DNA of 64,000 bases. Origin: Planctobacterium sp965279005. GTDB lineage: Bacteria > Pseudomonadota > Gammaproteobacteria > Enterobacterales > Alteromonadaceae. This document shows, one piece after another, positions 16,886-26,393 of this stretch (the first letter of the stretch is position 1; each line of letters opens with the position of its first letter). Position numbers and translations under genes: made by a program. The stretch spans positions 124,001 to 188,000 of the forward strand of contig CBDIHK010000028.1 in NCBI GenBank assembly GCA_965279005.1, given 5' to 3'. Under the pieces are notes generated by a model. That model searched no databases and was not told the origin of the DNA. It saw only the letters and a program-made list of their open reading frames with translations.

Positions 16886-18310
16886 ATGCAAAAACAATTC
16901 AAAGTCCCCCACACCCTCATACTACTACTCGGCATGATGTTAGTTGCCTACGTTGCTACTTGGTTAGTGCCCCAAGGTGCGTATGAAACAGTAACATTAG
17001 ACAATGGTAGGCAGGCTGTTGTGCCTGATACCTATAGCTATAGCGCAGAACAAGTACGGCTTACGCCCATGGACTTTCTGGTTGCCATACCAAGAGCCTT
17101 GGCCGCCGCACAGGACGTTATCTTTTTCATATTCATAGTGGGAGGAGTGCTGGCTATTGCCAGGGCCACCGGCACTATTGATGCCCTAATCGGCAGGCTA
17201 TTGGAAAAGTTTGGCACCCGCCCCCATATGCTGATTTTTATGGTGGTATTCTGCTTCGCCTTGGCTTCGGGAGCCATTGGCACCGCCGGAGAATACATCC
17301 CGTTTGTACTGATCCTAGTGGGACTTTGCAAAGCCATGCGGCTTGATGCCATGACCGCAGTCGGTATGGTGGTGACAGGCTATGGCATAGGCTATGGAAT
17401 TTCTGCCTTTAACCCATTTACTGTCATGGTCGCACAACGGGTCGCGGAGATACCTGTTTATTCAGGTATTGAGCTACGTTTAGCCCTGATTCTGCCGTTT
17501 GTGATTATTGGTTTCCACCATGTATGGAGCTACGCCAAAAAAGTATTGGACAACCCAGACAACTCCATGACGGCTGGGTTACCTTGCCCGCTGGCAGGTA
17601 CCACCCAATCCTACCCACAACTCAATAGCCGCCATAAAGCCATCTTATTTGGCCTGATTGCTACTATCGTGGTGGCAGTATGGGGTATTTCGCAAAAAGG
17701 CTGGTATTTGTATCAGCTAGGTGCACTGTTTATCTGCTGGGGCATTTTTACCGCAGTGATAGGGAAGCTATCAGCAGATGATGCCGCTGACCGCTTCATT
17801 GAAGGTGTTAAAGATCTAGCCACTACAGCCATGCTGGTAGGTGTGGCCCGCGGGATCGCCTTGATCATGGAAGATGGCCAAATCCTGCACACATTAGTCC
17901 ACGGCATGTCCATGCCATTATCCTACCTTGGTGCGGAACTGGCTTCGGTAGGCATGTTTATTATGCAGACCATCCTCAACCTATTTATTCCATCTGGCAG
18001 TGGCCAAGCTTATGTCACCATGCCATTGATGGTGCCAGTGGGTGATATTATTGGCGTAAACCGGCAAATAGCAGTCCTGGCCTACCAATTTGGTGATGGC
18101 TTCTCCAACATGATCATCCCGACCAATGCGGTATTAATGGGGATTATCGGTATGGCAGGCGTCCCCTACCACCTCTGGTTTAAATTCTGCTTTCCACTTA
18201 TCTTAAAGCTGATGGCCGCAGCGGCGTTGGTATTAGTGCTTTGTGTCAGCTTTGATTACGGTGCCGATGTGCAACCTAAACTGGATCAAGTTTCCTTGTC
18301 GGGCAATTAA
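16886..18310 (+). CDS. YfcC/DcuC-family carrier
   Basis: A 474-residue inner-membrane transporter with about 11-12 membrane helices. It begins with FKVPHTLILLLGMMLVAYVATWLVPQGAYE, the YfcC-type opening, and carries the conserved GYGIGYGISAFNPFTVMVAQ in the middle and LNLFIPSGSGQAYVTMPLMVPVGD plus QFGDGFSNMIIPTNAVLMG in the C-terminal half. Relatives of PF03606 move C4-dicarboxylates, basic amino acids or peptides; the substrate here is not evident. It stands alone, followed by a strong hairpin. Confidence 0.88.
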   Translation: MQKQFKVPHTLILLLGMMLVAYVATWLVPQGAYETVTLDNGRQAVVPDTYSYSAEQVRLTPMDFLVAIPRALAAAQDVIFFIFIVGGVLAIARATGTIDALIGRLLEKFGTRPHMLIFMVVFCFALASGAIGTAGEYIPFVLILVGLCKAMRLDAMTAVGMVVTGYGIGYGISAFNPFTVMVAQRVAEIPVYSGIELRLALILPFVIIGFHHVWSYAKKVLDNPDNSMTAGLPCPLAGTTQSYPQLNSRHKAILFGLIATIVVAVWGISQKGWYLYQLGALFICWGIFTAVIGKLSADDAADRFIEGVKDLATTAMLVGVARGIALIMEDGQILHTLVHGMSMPLSYLGAELASVGMFIMQTILNLFIPSGSGQAYVTMPLMVPVGDIIGVNRQIAVLAYQFGDGFSNMIIPTNAVLMGIIGMAGVPYHLWFKFCFPLILKLMAAAALVLVLCVSFDYGADVQPKLDQVSLSGN

Positions 18311-18322
18311 TACTATGAAATG

Positions 18323-18354
18323 GGTATAGGGCGGCTACCCAGCCGCCCTATACC
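18323..18354. terminator. 14-bp stem bidirectional terminator
   Basis: GGTATAGGGCGGCT and AGCCGCCCTATACC form a perfect 14-bp stem with an ACCC loop between the convergent yfcC-like and esterase genes. It is GC-rich. The T content after the stem is modest on both sides. Confidence 0.8.
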
Positions 18355-18363
18355 GTATTGGCA

Positions 18364-19368
18364 TTATTTATCAATAGTCACACAAACCTCTGCTTTTGCT
18401 TGGTAGTCAGCCTCATAGGCGGCACAAAGTTTCTTAAGGACATCTGCATCCCTCCCACCGAACCAATCAAAGTGCATTTGGTAAACGCCAGGTTGGAGCC
18501 GTGCATCGCCCATCAACGCCTTGTGCTGAGCTCTAAAATAGTCAAGGTGCTGCATGGCATCCATTGACATTCCGGTTGCCCTATCAGGAAACCAACCGCG
18601 ATACAGGGTGCGCAAACTGCGGAACATAGAAGCATTGGGCATAGAAGTATGGTTTTCACCGGCAAAATCATGGAAGTAAGCTAACGGACTGGCCTGTAGC
18701 GCCTGGTAAAACTGTTTTGCCGGCAAACGGGTATCATCATCCTCGTCTTCACCTATAACCAGCATTACCCTATTGTCTGCTTTGCTTATGTTGGTACGCA
18801 GATTATCTAAACCTTGCAAAACAGCATCATCATTCCACCTTAAATAAGGCGAGATTAATAGGTAACTGGAAAACAGTTCTGGCCGCCTATGCAATGTATC
18901 GGCTAGAAAGCCGCCACCAAGCGAATAACCAATAGCTAGCCGGTGTTGGTTTACCCTAAATTTTTGCTCAATGTGTGGGATAAGCTCTTTCTCTAGGTAT
19001 TCCCGAAACGGTTCTGCCAAGTAAGGCCCGCCAAACATAGCTTTATCCTTAGCCTGCCCAGTATCAGGGGTAAAATCACGCCACCTATCGCTGTTGTCTA
19101 TTGAAACAACAACGAATTCAGGGAACAAGGGGACAAAGCGGTTGGCTTCGCGCAACGTTGAGTCAACTAAATTGCCATACCATTGGCCATCGAGTACATA
19201 GACAGTGGGGTATTCGCCCAGGGATCCAACATAGCCATTTGGCAAAGTAACGGTGGCCCTGCGTTGTTCTTGTAACGACTCTGAATAAAAGCTTATCTCT
19301 TGCGCCGTGGCTGGGATAGCAATCAGGTAGGCTAGTAGCAATACCGATTCCATTAAATATTTAATCAT
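18364..19368 (-). CDS. secreted esterase/lipase of the alpha/beta-hydrolase (Fes/IroE-like) type
   Basis: The ATG at 19368 is chosen because GGAG lies 7 bp upstream and a signal peptide follows directly (cleavage after PATAQ). This gives 334 residues. The PF00756-type esterase fold shows TVYVLDGQWYGN, VVVSIDNSDRWRDFTP, the nucleophile elbow AIGYSLGGGF, ISPYLRWNDD and a probable catalytic His in FAGENHTSM. Members hydrolyse acyl or siderophore esters; the substrate is not identifiable. Part of the signal-peptide coding sequence is identical to the end of the mobile element at 32 kb. Confidence 0.85.
   Translation of the reverse strand: MIKYLMESVLLLAYLIAIPATAQEISFYSESLQEQRRATVTLPNGYVGSLGEYPTVYVLDGQWYGNLVDSTLREANRFVPLFPEFVVVSIDNSDRWRDFTPDTGQAKDKAMFGGPYLAEPFREYLEKELIPHIEQKFRVNQHRLAIGYSLGGGFLADTLHRRPELFSSYLLISPYLRWNDDAVLQGLDNLRTNISKADNRVMLVIGEDEDDDTRLPAKQFYQALQASPLAYFHDFAGENHTSMPNASMFRSLRTLYRGWFPDRATGMSMDAMQHLDYFRAQHKALMGDARLQPGVYQMHFDWFGGRDADVLKKLCAAYEADYQAKAEVCVTIDK
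19341..19362 (-). repeat. solo copy of the MITE-like terminal repeat inside a coding region
   Basis: ATACCGATTCCATTAAATAT plus TT matches the left terminal repeat of the element at 32048-32311 in 21 of 22 positions. Read on the minus strand it encodes KYLMESV near the start of the esterase signal peptide. A match this long is very unlikely by chance in 64 kb. Confidence 0.7.
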
Positions 19369-19466
19369 AACTACTCCATGTATTTTGAAGGCAATATAGC
19401 GGTTGTCCACTGTATTTAAGGAATGGGGAAGCCCGCTGCCATCGGCAACAGGCTTGGGGTTACCCT

Positions 19467-21620
19467 TTATTTAGAAGGAAGGCTTGTTATCCCCATATTG
19501 GCAAGGGTGAAAGAATAGATATCTGTATACAGCTCAATGCGCTTAGAAGTCGGTGTCCCTGCACCATGACCGGCGCTTTTGTCTATCCTTATCATCATGG
19601 GTGTCGCCCCTTCATACTTGTCCTGTAACTCAGCGGCAAACTTGAAGGAATGGGCTGGTACAACCCGGTCGTCGTGATCCGCAGTAGTAACCAAGGTTGC
19701 TGGATATTCGACACCTGCCTTGACATTGTGCAGTGGCGAATACCCCAACAAATACTCAAACATTTCATTTGAGTCATCTGAGGTACCATAGTCATAGGCC
19801 CAGCCTGCACCCGCCGTAAATTTATGGTAGCGCAGCATGTCCAATACACCGACTGCAGGCAGCGCTACGGCAAAAAGTTCCGGGCGCTGCAACATAGTTG
19901 CCCCAACTAGGAGACCACCATTCGAACCACCTTGGATTGCAAGCTTACTAGGGCTGGTATACTGCTTTTCGATCAAAAATTCAGCTGCTGCAATAAAGTC
20001 ATCAAATACATTTTGTTTTTGCAACTTGGTACCGGCTTTGTGCCAACGTTTGCCATACTCGCCGCCTCCCCGCAAGTTGGCTACAGCCCAAACTCCGCCC
20101 ATTTCCATCCAGGTAGCCGCGGTTTTGCTGAAGGATGGCGTCAGGCTGATGTTAAAACCACCATAGCCATATAAAATTGTTGCATTACTACCATCAAGCT
20201 CAAGATCCTTTTTATGGGAGATAACCATAGGCACGCGGGTGCCATCTTTTGACCGGTAGAACACTTGGCTGGATACATATTGATCTGACTGGAATTGGCT
20301 TTCCGGCACTTCATAGACAGTGACATCTCCAGTTTCAGGGGCTAGCTCATAAATGGCGTACGGGGTAACTGCGTTGGAAAAGCCGAAATAAACAGACTTG
20401 TCTTCTTTTTTCCCACTAAACCCATTGGCTGAGCCGACACTTGGCAACTCAACCTGCCTCACCAACTCACCTTGATAATCAAATTGCTGTACCAATGACA
20501 CAGCGTCTTGCAAATACCTGGCGAACAAATAGCCTGACGCCGACGAGACACTCAATACGTTCTCTTGCTCAGGAATGATGTCGACCCAATGTTCAGGTTT
20601 CGGCTCGGCGGGCGAAACGGCGACTAAGCGTTTATTGGGGGCATCCAAGTCAGTTTGGAACAGTAGTGCATCATCGTTACTGGTGATGTAAACGGTATTG
20701 GAACTAAAATCAGACAACACCGTGGTAATAGGAGCATCCCAGTCCTCTAGTGACTTGAGGAATACCCGCCTGCCATAAGTTGATTGGGCGGCATAAATGA
20801 CCAAATATCTAGCATCATCGGTAACACCACCGAAAACATATCGGTGTTTTTGCTCTGGCTGCGCACCAAAAATAACCTTGTCACTCGATTGGCTAGTACC
20901 CAATTCATGGTAATACAATATATGCTGGTCGGTTTTAGCGCTTAGCTTACTGCCGTCGGGTAAGTCATATGAGGAATAGAAAAAGCCTTCGTCGCCAACC
21001 CACTCTATACCGGTAAATTTAACGTCTACAAGAGTTTCTCCAACAGGCTCCTTGGTGACAACATCAATAACTTTAATATCGCGCCAATCACTGCCCCCCG
21101 TAGATAAGCTATAGGCAAGGTACTTGCCGCTTTTACTAAAACTAATTGAGCCTAGCGAAACCGTACCGTCTTCAGACAGTTGGTTGGGATCGAGGAAAAC
21201 TTCGTCTTTGCCATTAGCCCCCTTGCGGTAAAGCACATTCTGGTTTTGTAAGCCTGAATTTTTGAAGTAATAAGTGAACTCACCTTCATTGAAGGGCGCA
21301 CCAACATATGGTACATCCCACAATGCTGTTAGGCGCTGCTTTATCTGTTCTCGAAATGGTATCTGCCCGAGATAACCAAAGGTGACTGCATTTTGGGCAT
21401 CCACCCAAGCCGCCGTTTCAGTACTTTTGTCATCCTCTAACCAGCGAAATGGGTCTTTGATTTGCTGGCCAAAATATTCATCTACGTGGCTATCTTTCTT
21501 AGTCAAGGGGTAATCAATTGAGTTGACTTGTTTATCTGGCAGGTCTGGGTCGGGGGAAACATTGCTACAACCCGCTAGCAGCAGGGCACCTGCCGCTACA
21601 CTAAGCATGGCTTTTATCAT
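19467..21620 (-). CDS. prolyl oligopeptidase family (S9A) lipoprotein peptidase
   Basis: A 717-residue serine peptidase that cuts after proline in short peptides. It has a lipoprotein signal (LLLAGC) and then the S9 N-terminal segment with VDEYFGQQIKDPFRWLEDDKS. A beta-propeller covers about 90-430. The catalytic domain has YGYGGFNISLTPSF, the nucleophile motif IQGGSNGGLLVGATM, Asp in TTADHDDRVVPAHS and His in KSAGHGAGTP. Length matches S9A enzymes. The lipobox suggests anchoring in the envelope, facing the periplasm or outside. Confidence 0.93.
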   Translation of the reverse strand: MIKAMLSVAAGALLLAGCSNVSPDPDLPDKQVNSIDYPLTKKDSHVDEYFGQQIKDPFRWLEDDKSTETAAWVDAQNAVTFGYLGQIPFREQIKQRLTALWDVPYVGAPFNEGEFTYYFKNSGLQNQNVLYRKGANGKDEVFLDPNQLSEDGTVSLGSISFSKSGKYLAYSLSTGGSDWRDIKVIDVVTKEPVGETLVDVKFTGIEWVGDEGFFYSSYDLPDGSKLSAKTDQHILYYHELGTSQSSDKVIFGAQPEQKHRYVFGGVTDDARYLVIYAAQSTYGRRVFLKSLEDWDAPITTVLSDFSSNTVYITSNDDALLFQTDLDAPNKRLVAVSPAEPKPEHWVDIIPEQENVLSVSSASGYLFARYLQDAVSLVQQFDYQGELVRQVELPSVGSANGFSGKKEDKSVYFGFSNAVTPYAIYELAPETGDVTVYEVPESQFQSDQYVSSQVFYRSKDGTRVPMVISHKKDLELDGSNATILYGYGGFNISLTPSFSKTAATWMEMGGVWAVANLRGGGEYGKRWHKAGTKLQKQNVFDDFIAAAEFLIEKQYTSPSKLAIQGGSNGGLLVGATMLQRPELFAVALPAVGVLDMLRYHKFTAGAGWAYDYGTSDDSNEMFEYLLGYSPLHNVKAGVEYPATLVTTADHDDRVVPAHSFKFAAELQDKYEGATPMMIRIDKSAGHGAGTPTSKRIELYTDIYSFTLANMGITSLPSK

Positions 21621-21693
21621 TATTATTTGTCCTTGAATTATCTATCGCTTTTATTATGGAATGTACTGCATTGCTGCAAAAACGGACTATAGT

Positions 21694-23850
21694 CTACCTT
21701 TCTATCCGGTTAACTTCTAACACGCTTTTTATTCTCTCAAGCTTACCGGTTAGACGAGCCAAGCTATTTAAGTCTTTGACTTCGATCTTCAATTTAATAC
21801 TGGCAGTTTGTTGTTCAGTATCACTAACACTGTGAACCCCTAATAAGCTGACTTTTTCGTTGCCTAGCACAGTCGTGATGTCGTGAAGGATCCCATCCCG
21901 GTCAAAACAAATGATTTCCACGACTGTCTCAAACGCACCTTTTACATCGTGGGACCAATTAACCTCAATGCCCCGTGCGGGGTTCTGCTTGAGCAGGTTC
22001 TTAAGCTGCTCACAATTGGTTTTGTGCACGCTCACGCCGCGGCCAAGGGTGATATAGCCTAGAATATCGTCACCGGGCAGCGGTTGGCAGCAACCCGCCA
22101 AGGTACTCATTAGGTTACCCACCCCTTCTATCACTATATGGCTACCTTTGCCGCTGGCTTTGCTAGGCGCCTTAGTTTTGACCCTGGGATCCATTTCCGG
22201 TTTGGGTGTGACTTTCTGCTGCAAATAATTAACAACTTGCATAACCCTGACATCGCCACCACCTATTGCCACATAGAGGTCATCCAAACTGTTGACATTG
22301 AACTTGCCAGCGGCATCGGCAGGCACAGTAGGCTCCAGCTTTGCGCGAACCAGCTCAGCTTCAAGCATTTCCTTGCCTGCCTGCAGGTTTTTCTCCCGAT
22401 CCTGTTTCTTAAACCAGGTATGGATTTTAGCCCTGGCGCGGGAAGAGTGGATATAACCACTATTAGGATTCATCCAGTCACGGCTAGGGTTGGGTTCTTT
22501 GCTGGTCAGCACTTCAACCTGGTCACCAGTGCGCAGGTGGTAGGTAAGTGGCACAATGCGTCCGGCTATTTTGGCGCCATTACAGCGGTGTCCCACATTG
22601 CTATGGACGTAATAGGCAAAGTCCAAGGGGGTGCTGCCTTTTGGCAGATCCAGTACATCGCCTTTGGGGGTAAACACGTAAACCCTGTCTTCAAATACCT
22701 GGCTGCGAAGCTCTTCCACCAACTCGCCACCCTCAGCGGCATCTTCTTGCCATGCCAGAATTTTGCGCAGCCAGTTTATCTTTTCTTCAAAACTGTCGGC
22801 CGAACCTGTCTTGCCTTCTTTGTACTTCCAGTGTGCCGCAACACCCAACTCAGCGTCTTCGTGCATTTGCTGGGTGCGGATCTGGATCTCAATAGTTTTG
22901 CCCGCTGGGCCATGGATAACAGTGTGGATAGATTGGTAGCCGTTCGCTTTTGGCGTTGCAATATAGTCATCAAACTCCCGAGGCAGATGGTGCCAGTGGG
23001 AATGCACTGCGCCTAATGCACCATAACAATCCTGGATCCGATCAGCGATAATACGCACAGCCCTAATGTCAAACAGCTGCTCAAAGCTAAGCCCTTTTTT
23101 CTGCATTTTTTTCCAAATACTGAAAATATGCTTGGGTCTGCCTACCACTTCTGCGCGAATATTTTCGGAATCTAGATAGCCCTGCAGCTGCTGTACAAAA
23201 TCAGCAATATACTGCTGCCGGTCTTGGCGCTTTTCATCCAACATACTGGCAATATGTTTGTAAGTATCTGGATGCAAATATCGGAATGATAGGTCTTCCA
23301 GTTCCCATTTTAGTTGGCCGATCCCCAACCTATTGGCCAAAGGGGCAAAGATTTCGGCGCACTCCCGTGCATAGAGGACACGGGTTTCTTCATCCTCATT
23401 TTTCACCTGGCGCAGGCGGCAAATACGTTCAGCAAGTTTGACCACTACCGCACGCACATCTTCCACCATGGCCAACAACATACGCCGTATATTGTCGATT
23501 TGGTTTTCATCGGTACTGACATGTTGGCTGGAATAGAGGGTACGGATGGCGCTCATCCGGCGCACACCTGAAATTAAGTGCTGAATTGGCTTGCCAAATT
23601 CTTCGATAATGTCGTTATCATTTAACTCATGGATGTCACAGTAGGGGTAAACCAAAGCCGCCTGCAAGGTTTCGTCATCCATGTTCAATTCGTGTAGTAT
23701 TTCAACCATTTCTTGGCCAACCAAAAGGATGTTGGGTTGGTTTGAAATAGTTGCCAGCTTGTCTTTGGTTTCAGCGCTTAGGTTTAACTCAGCCAACCAC
23801 TGCTCAAAGTCGGGACGTTCTGGCTGGTGTACTGTGCGCACGGTTACCAT
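21694..23850 (-). CDS. relA: GTP pyrophosphokinase RelA
   Basis: RelA makes (p)ppGpp on stalled ribosomes. The 718 residues contain, in order: an N-terminal HD-like domain that lacks the His-Asp pair needed for hydrolysis; the synthetase domain (about 235-400) with FDIRAVRIIADRIQDCYGALG, ATPKANGYQSIHT and the substrate motif EIQIRTQQMHEDAELGVAAHWKYK; a TGS domain (VYVFTPKGDVLDLPKGSTPLDFAYYVHS); the zinc-finger region (LAGCCQPLPGDDILGYITLGRGVSVHKTNC); and a C-terminal ACT domain. It follows rlmD on the same strand, 9 bp away, as in many gammaproteobacteria. Confidence 0.97.
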   Translation of the reverse strand: MVTVRTVHQPERPDFEQWLAELNLSAETKDKLATISNQPNILLVGQEMVEILHELNMDDETLQAALVYPYCDIHELNDNDIIEEFGKPIQHLISGVRRMSAIRTLYSSQHVSTDENQIDNIRRMLLAMVEDVRAVVVKLAERICRLRQVKNEDEETRVLYARECAEIFAPLANRLGIGQLKWELEDLSFRYLHPDTYKHIASMLDEKRQDRQQYIADFVQQLQGYLDSENIRAEVVGRPKHIFSIWKKMQKKGLSFEQLFDIRAVRIIADRIQDCYGALGAVHSHWHHLPREFDDYIATPKANGYQSIHTVIHGPAGKTIEIQIRTQQMHEDAELGVAAHWKYKEGKTGSADSFEEKINWLRKILAWQEDAAEGGELVEELRSQVFEDRVYVFTPKGDVLDLPKGSTPLDFAYYVHSNVGHRCNGAKIAGRIVPLTYHLRTGDQVEVLTSKEPNPSRDWMNPNSGYIHSSRARAKIHTWFKKQDREKNLQAGKEMLEAELVRAKLEPTVPADAAGKFNVNSLDDLYVAIGGGDVRVMQVVNYLQQKVTPKPEMDPRVKTKAPSKASGKGSHIVIEGVGNLMSTLAGCCQPLPGDDILGYITLGRGVSVHKTNCEQLKNLLKQNPARGIEVNWSHDVKGAFETVVEIICFDRDGILHDITTVLGNEKVSLLGVHSVSDTEQQTASIKLKIEVKDLNSLARLTGKLERIKSVLEVNRIER

Positions 23851-23859
23851 AAATGACTC

Positions 23860-25239
23860 CTAAAGGCGGGTAAATAACGCCATCAATTCCGTATGTGAGG
23901 TATAAGGAAACATGTCTAATAGATTAATTTTATCCAATTGATAATTGCCTTGCGACGCTTTTGTCCCTGCTTTTTTGCCAGTTTGTAAAAGCTGGGCTAC
24001 ATCTCGGGCAAAAGTAGCAGGGTTGCAAGAAACATACACAATGCGCTGCGGTTGTACTTGCAGCAACTGGGTTATGGCAGCATAAGCACCATCCCGCGCA
24101 GGATCCAGTAACGCCAGGTTAAAGCTATCAACGCTGTACTGTTGCGACAGCTGCTCCGAACTCAAATCAGCCGCGACCACCTCTAGGTTGTTGATGCCAT
24201 TTAGTAGTGCATTTTGACTCGCTTTCTGCACCATATCGGGCACACCTTCAATAGCCAAAACCGATTTAGAATTTAACGCTAATGGCAAACTGAAGTTACC
24301 GACACCACAAAACAGATCTAACACCTTATCTTGCTTTGTCGGCGCTAGCCAGTCTATCGCTTGGTTCACCATGGCTTGGTTCAGGCCCGCATTAATTTGA
24401 ATAAAATCGTCCTGCGCCAAACCTAATCGTAATTTCTGAAGACCCTTTTCCCGTTCCTGCACTGTCAAAGTATAGGCGTTATCAGGACTTTCTGGGATGG
24501 ATTTTGTATCGCCTTGTTGCCATACCAACCGGCAGCCATAGTTTGTTGCAAAGGCTTCGACCTTAGCCACATCTGTGCCTATAAGCGGGGCGACTATGCG
24601 CAATCCGACGGTCACCTGTTCAGCCGCCAACAAGCTAATATGGCCGATTTTTTTAGCTTGTTTTAGATCCCCGACCAAGGTTTGCAGCGGCTGGATCAAC
24701 TTGGCAAGTTCCGGTACCAATATCCGGCATTCTCTGATAGGAATAATTTTATTCTTGTCACCCCGAAAGCCTAACAGCGGCTTACTTGGCTTCCTAGCGT
24801 CAATTGCCAGCCGCGCCTTGCGCCTATAGCCAACCGGGTTGCCTTGCAGTGGCGCCTGCCACGGGATCTGTTCCAGCTCAATACCTATAAATTTGTGTAG
24901 TAAGCTAGCAACCGCGTCTTGCTTCATGGGCAAGAGGTCATTTGGGGCAATGTATTGGGTTTGGCATCCGCCACATAATTCAAAATGCGGACAAAAAGGG
25001 GCTACCCTTAACGGGCTGGGTGACAAAATTTTTTGGGCGGTAGCAAAGCGCGTGTTTTTAGCGCTTTTATAAATGCTGGCCTTGCAGGTTTCGCCTGGCA
25101 GGGCATTTTGCACAAAGGTCACGGGTTGCGTACGCGCTATCCCTTGGGCCTCGTGATCCAGGTCTTCAACCAAAAAGGTTTCCGCCTTGTTGGCAGGTTG
25201 TTTCCGCGCTGGCTTAGTCGGTCTAAATACGCGCGCCAT
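23860..25239 (-). CDS. rlmD: 23S rRNA (uracil-1939-C5)-methyltransferase RlmD
   Basis: RlmD methylates U1939 of 23S rRNA. The 459-residue enzyme has a basic N-terminal TRAM domain (about 20-75). Iron-sulfur cluster cysteines lie in FCPHFELCGGCQTQ with a further Cys in RECRIL. The SAM-binding motif is VLDLFCGVGNFSLPLA, and the catalytic Cys lies in IVYVSCNPATFARDVAQLL. It lies between acpS and relA with gaps of 3 and 9 bp. Confidence 0.96.
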   Translation of the reverse strand: MARVFRPTKPARKQPANKAETFLVEDLDHEAQGIARTQPVTFVQNALPGETCKASIYKSAKNTRFATAQKILSPSPLRVAPFCPHFELCGGCQTQYIAPNDLLPMKQDAVASLLHKFIGIELEQIPWQAPLQGNPVGYRRKARLAIDARKPSKPLLGFRGDKNKIIPIRECRILVPELAKLIQPLQTLVGDLKQAKKIGHISLLAAEQVTVGLRIVAPLIGTDVAKVEAFATNYGCRLVWQQGDTKSIPESPDNAYTLTVQEREKGLQKLRLGLAQDDFIQINAGLNQAMVNQAIDWLAPTKQDKVLDLFCGVGNFSLPLALNSKSVLAIEGVPDMVQKASQNALLNGINNLEVVAADLSSEQLSQQYSVDSFNLALLDPARDGAYAAITQLLQVQPQRIVYVSCNPATFARDVAQLLQTGKKAGTKASQGNYQLDKINLLDMFPYTSHTELMALFTRL

Positions 25240-25242
25240 TTT

Positions 25243-25620
25243 TCAAGATTCCAGGATGACAGTCGCGACTGCATAGTGCTTTTCATCGGAAATTGATATA
25301 GCTGAGTTTTGCACCTGGAACTGTTGGCATAACTCTAGCATTTTACCGCTGAAAACCAGCTCTGGCTTGCCCATAGCGTTATTTTGCACTTCTACGTGGT
25401 GGAAACTGACACCATTGCCAATGCCATTGCCAATGGCTTTCACCGCGGCCTCTTTAGCCGCAAAACGCTTAGCAAGAAACCGGGCAGGAAAACTGTGTTG
25501 CCGGAAATGCGCGTACTCACGCTCTGTCAACACCCGTCTCGCCAAACGTTCCAACTTATCTGCTTGCAAATCAAAACGGGCGATTTCTACAATGTCAGTC
25601 CCCAAACCTACAACGGCCAC
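25243..25620 (-). CDS. acpS: holo-[acyl-carrier-protein] synthase
   Basis: AcpS transfers phosphopantetheine from CoA to acyl carrier protein. The 125-residue protein shows VGLGTDIVEIARF with the magnesium ligand Asp and RFAAKEAAVKAIGNGIGNGV with the second ligand Glu. It sits 9 bp after pdxJ, the usual pairing in gammaproteobacteria. Confidence 0.96.
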   Translation of the reverse strand: MAVVGLGTDIVEIARFDLQADKLERLARRVLTEREYAHFRQHSFPARFLAKRFAAKEAAVKAIGNGIGNGVSFHHVEVQNNAMGKPELVFSGKMLELCQQFQVQNSAISISDEKHYAVATVILES

Positions 25621-25629
25621 ACGCTTGTC

Positions 25630-26361
25630 CTACTTTCTCGCTTCAAGCATAAGGTTGCGCATATCCCGGACCGCTGTGTGCAACCCATCAAACGCTGCCC
25701 TGGCGACAATGGCGTGCCCTATGTTGAGCTCAATTAATTCAGGGATCGCCGCTATTGGTTTTACGTTGTGGTAATGTAAGCCGTGACCTGCGTTTACTTT
25801 CAAACCCAAGCTATGGGCATAGCGGATACCCTGTTGCAGTTTGTCTAGCTCTAGCAATTGCTCAGCTTCCGATTTTGCTTCGGCATACTGCCCGGTGTGG
25901 ATCTCAATATATTCAGCGCCAGATGCTTTGGCAGCTTCTATTTGCGCATTGTCGGCATCAATAAACAAAGAAACTATAATACCACTTTCCATGAGTATTC
26001 CCGTCGCATCTGAGATGCGCGCTTGGTTTCCGGTGACGTCCAAGCCGCCCTCGGTGGTTAGCTCCTCGCGCTTTTCCGGCACCAAACAACAAAAGGCTGG
26101 ACATACCTTGGCGGCAATCGCAAGCATCTCGTCCGTTACTGCCATTTCCAAGTTGAGGCGCGTATTAATGGTGTCTTTCAGTAAAAACACATCCCTGTCC
26201 TTGATGTGACGACGGTCTTCTCGCAGGTGCACTGTAATGCCATCGGCACCAGCGCGTTCGGCAATGTCTGCTGCATGCACAGGATCTGGATAGTGGGTGC
26301 CCCTCGCATTACGCAATGTGGCAATGTGGTCAATATTAACCCCTAATAAAATGTCGTTCAT
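25630..26361 (-). CDS. pdxJ: pyridoxine 5'-phosphate synthase
   Basis: PdxJ condenses deoxyxylulose phosphate with 3-amino-2-oxopropyl phosphate to form pyridoxine phosphate. The 243-residue TIM barrel begins LLGVNIDHIATLRNARGTHYPDPV. It carries GITVHLREDRRHIKDRD, CLVPEKREELTTEGGLDV, GAEYIEIHTGQYAEAKS and GLKVNAGHGLHYHNV, all standard. It lies between recO and acpS on the same strand. Confidence 0.97.
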   Translation of the reverse strand: MNDILLGVNIDHIATLRNARGTHYPDPVHAADIAERAGADGITVHLREDRRHIKDRDVFLLKDTINTRLNLEMAVTDEMLAIAAKVCPAFCCLVPEKREELTTEGGLDVTGNQARISDATGILMESGIIVSLFIDADNAQIEAAKASGAEYIEIHTGQYAEAKSEAEQLLELDKLQQGIRYAHSLGLKVNAGHGLHYHNVKPIAAIPELIELNIGHAIVARAAFDGLHTAVRDMRNLMLEARK

Positions 26362-26393
26362 TGTGCGCTGGTACCTTAATTAGTTGGGCGTGG

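Noticed and set aside
22138..23016. 292-codon plus-strand frame opposite relA
   Set aside because: It is antisense to well-conserved RelA domains, and its translation shows no family pattern.
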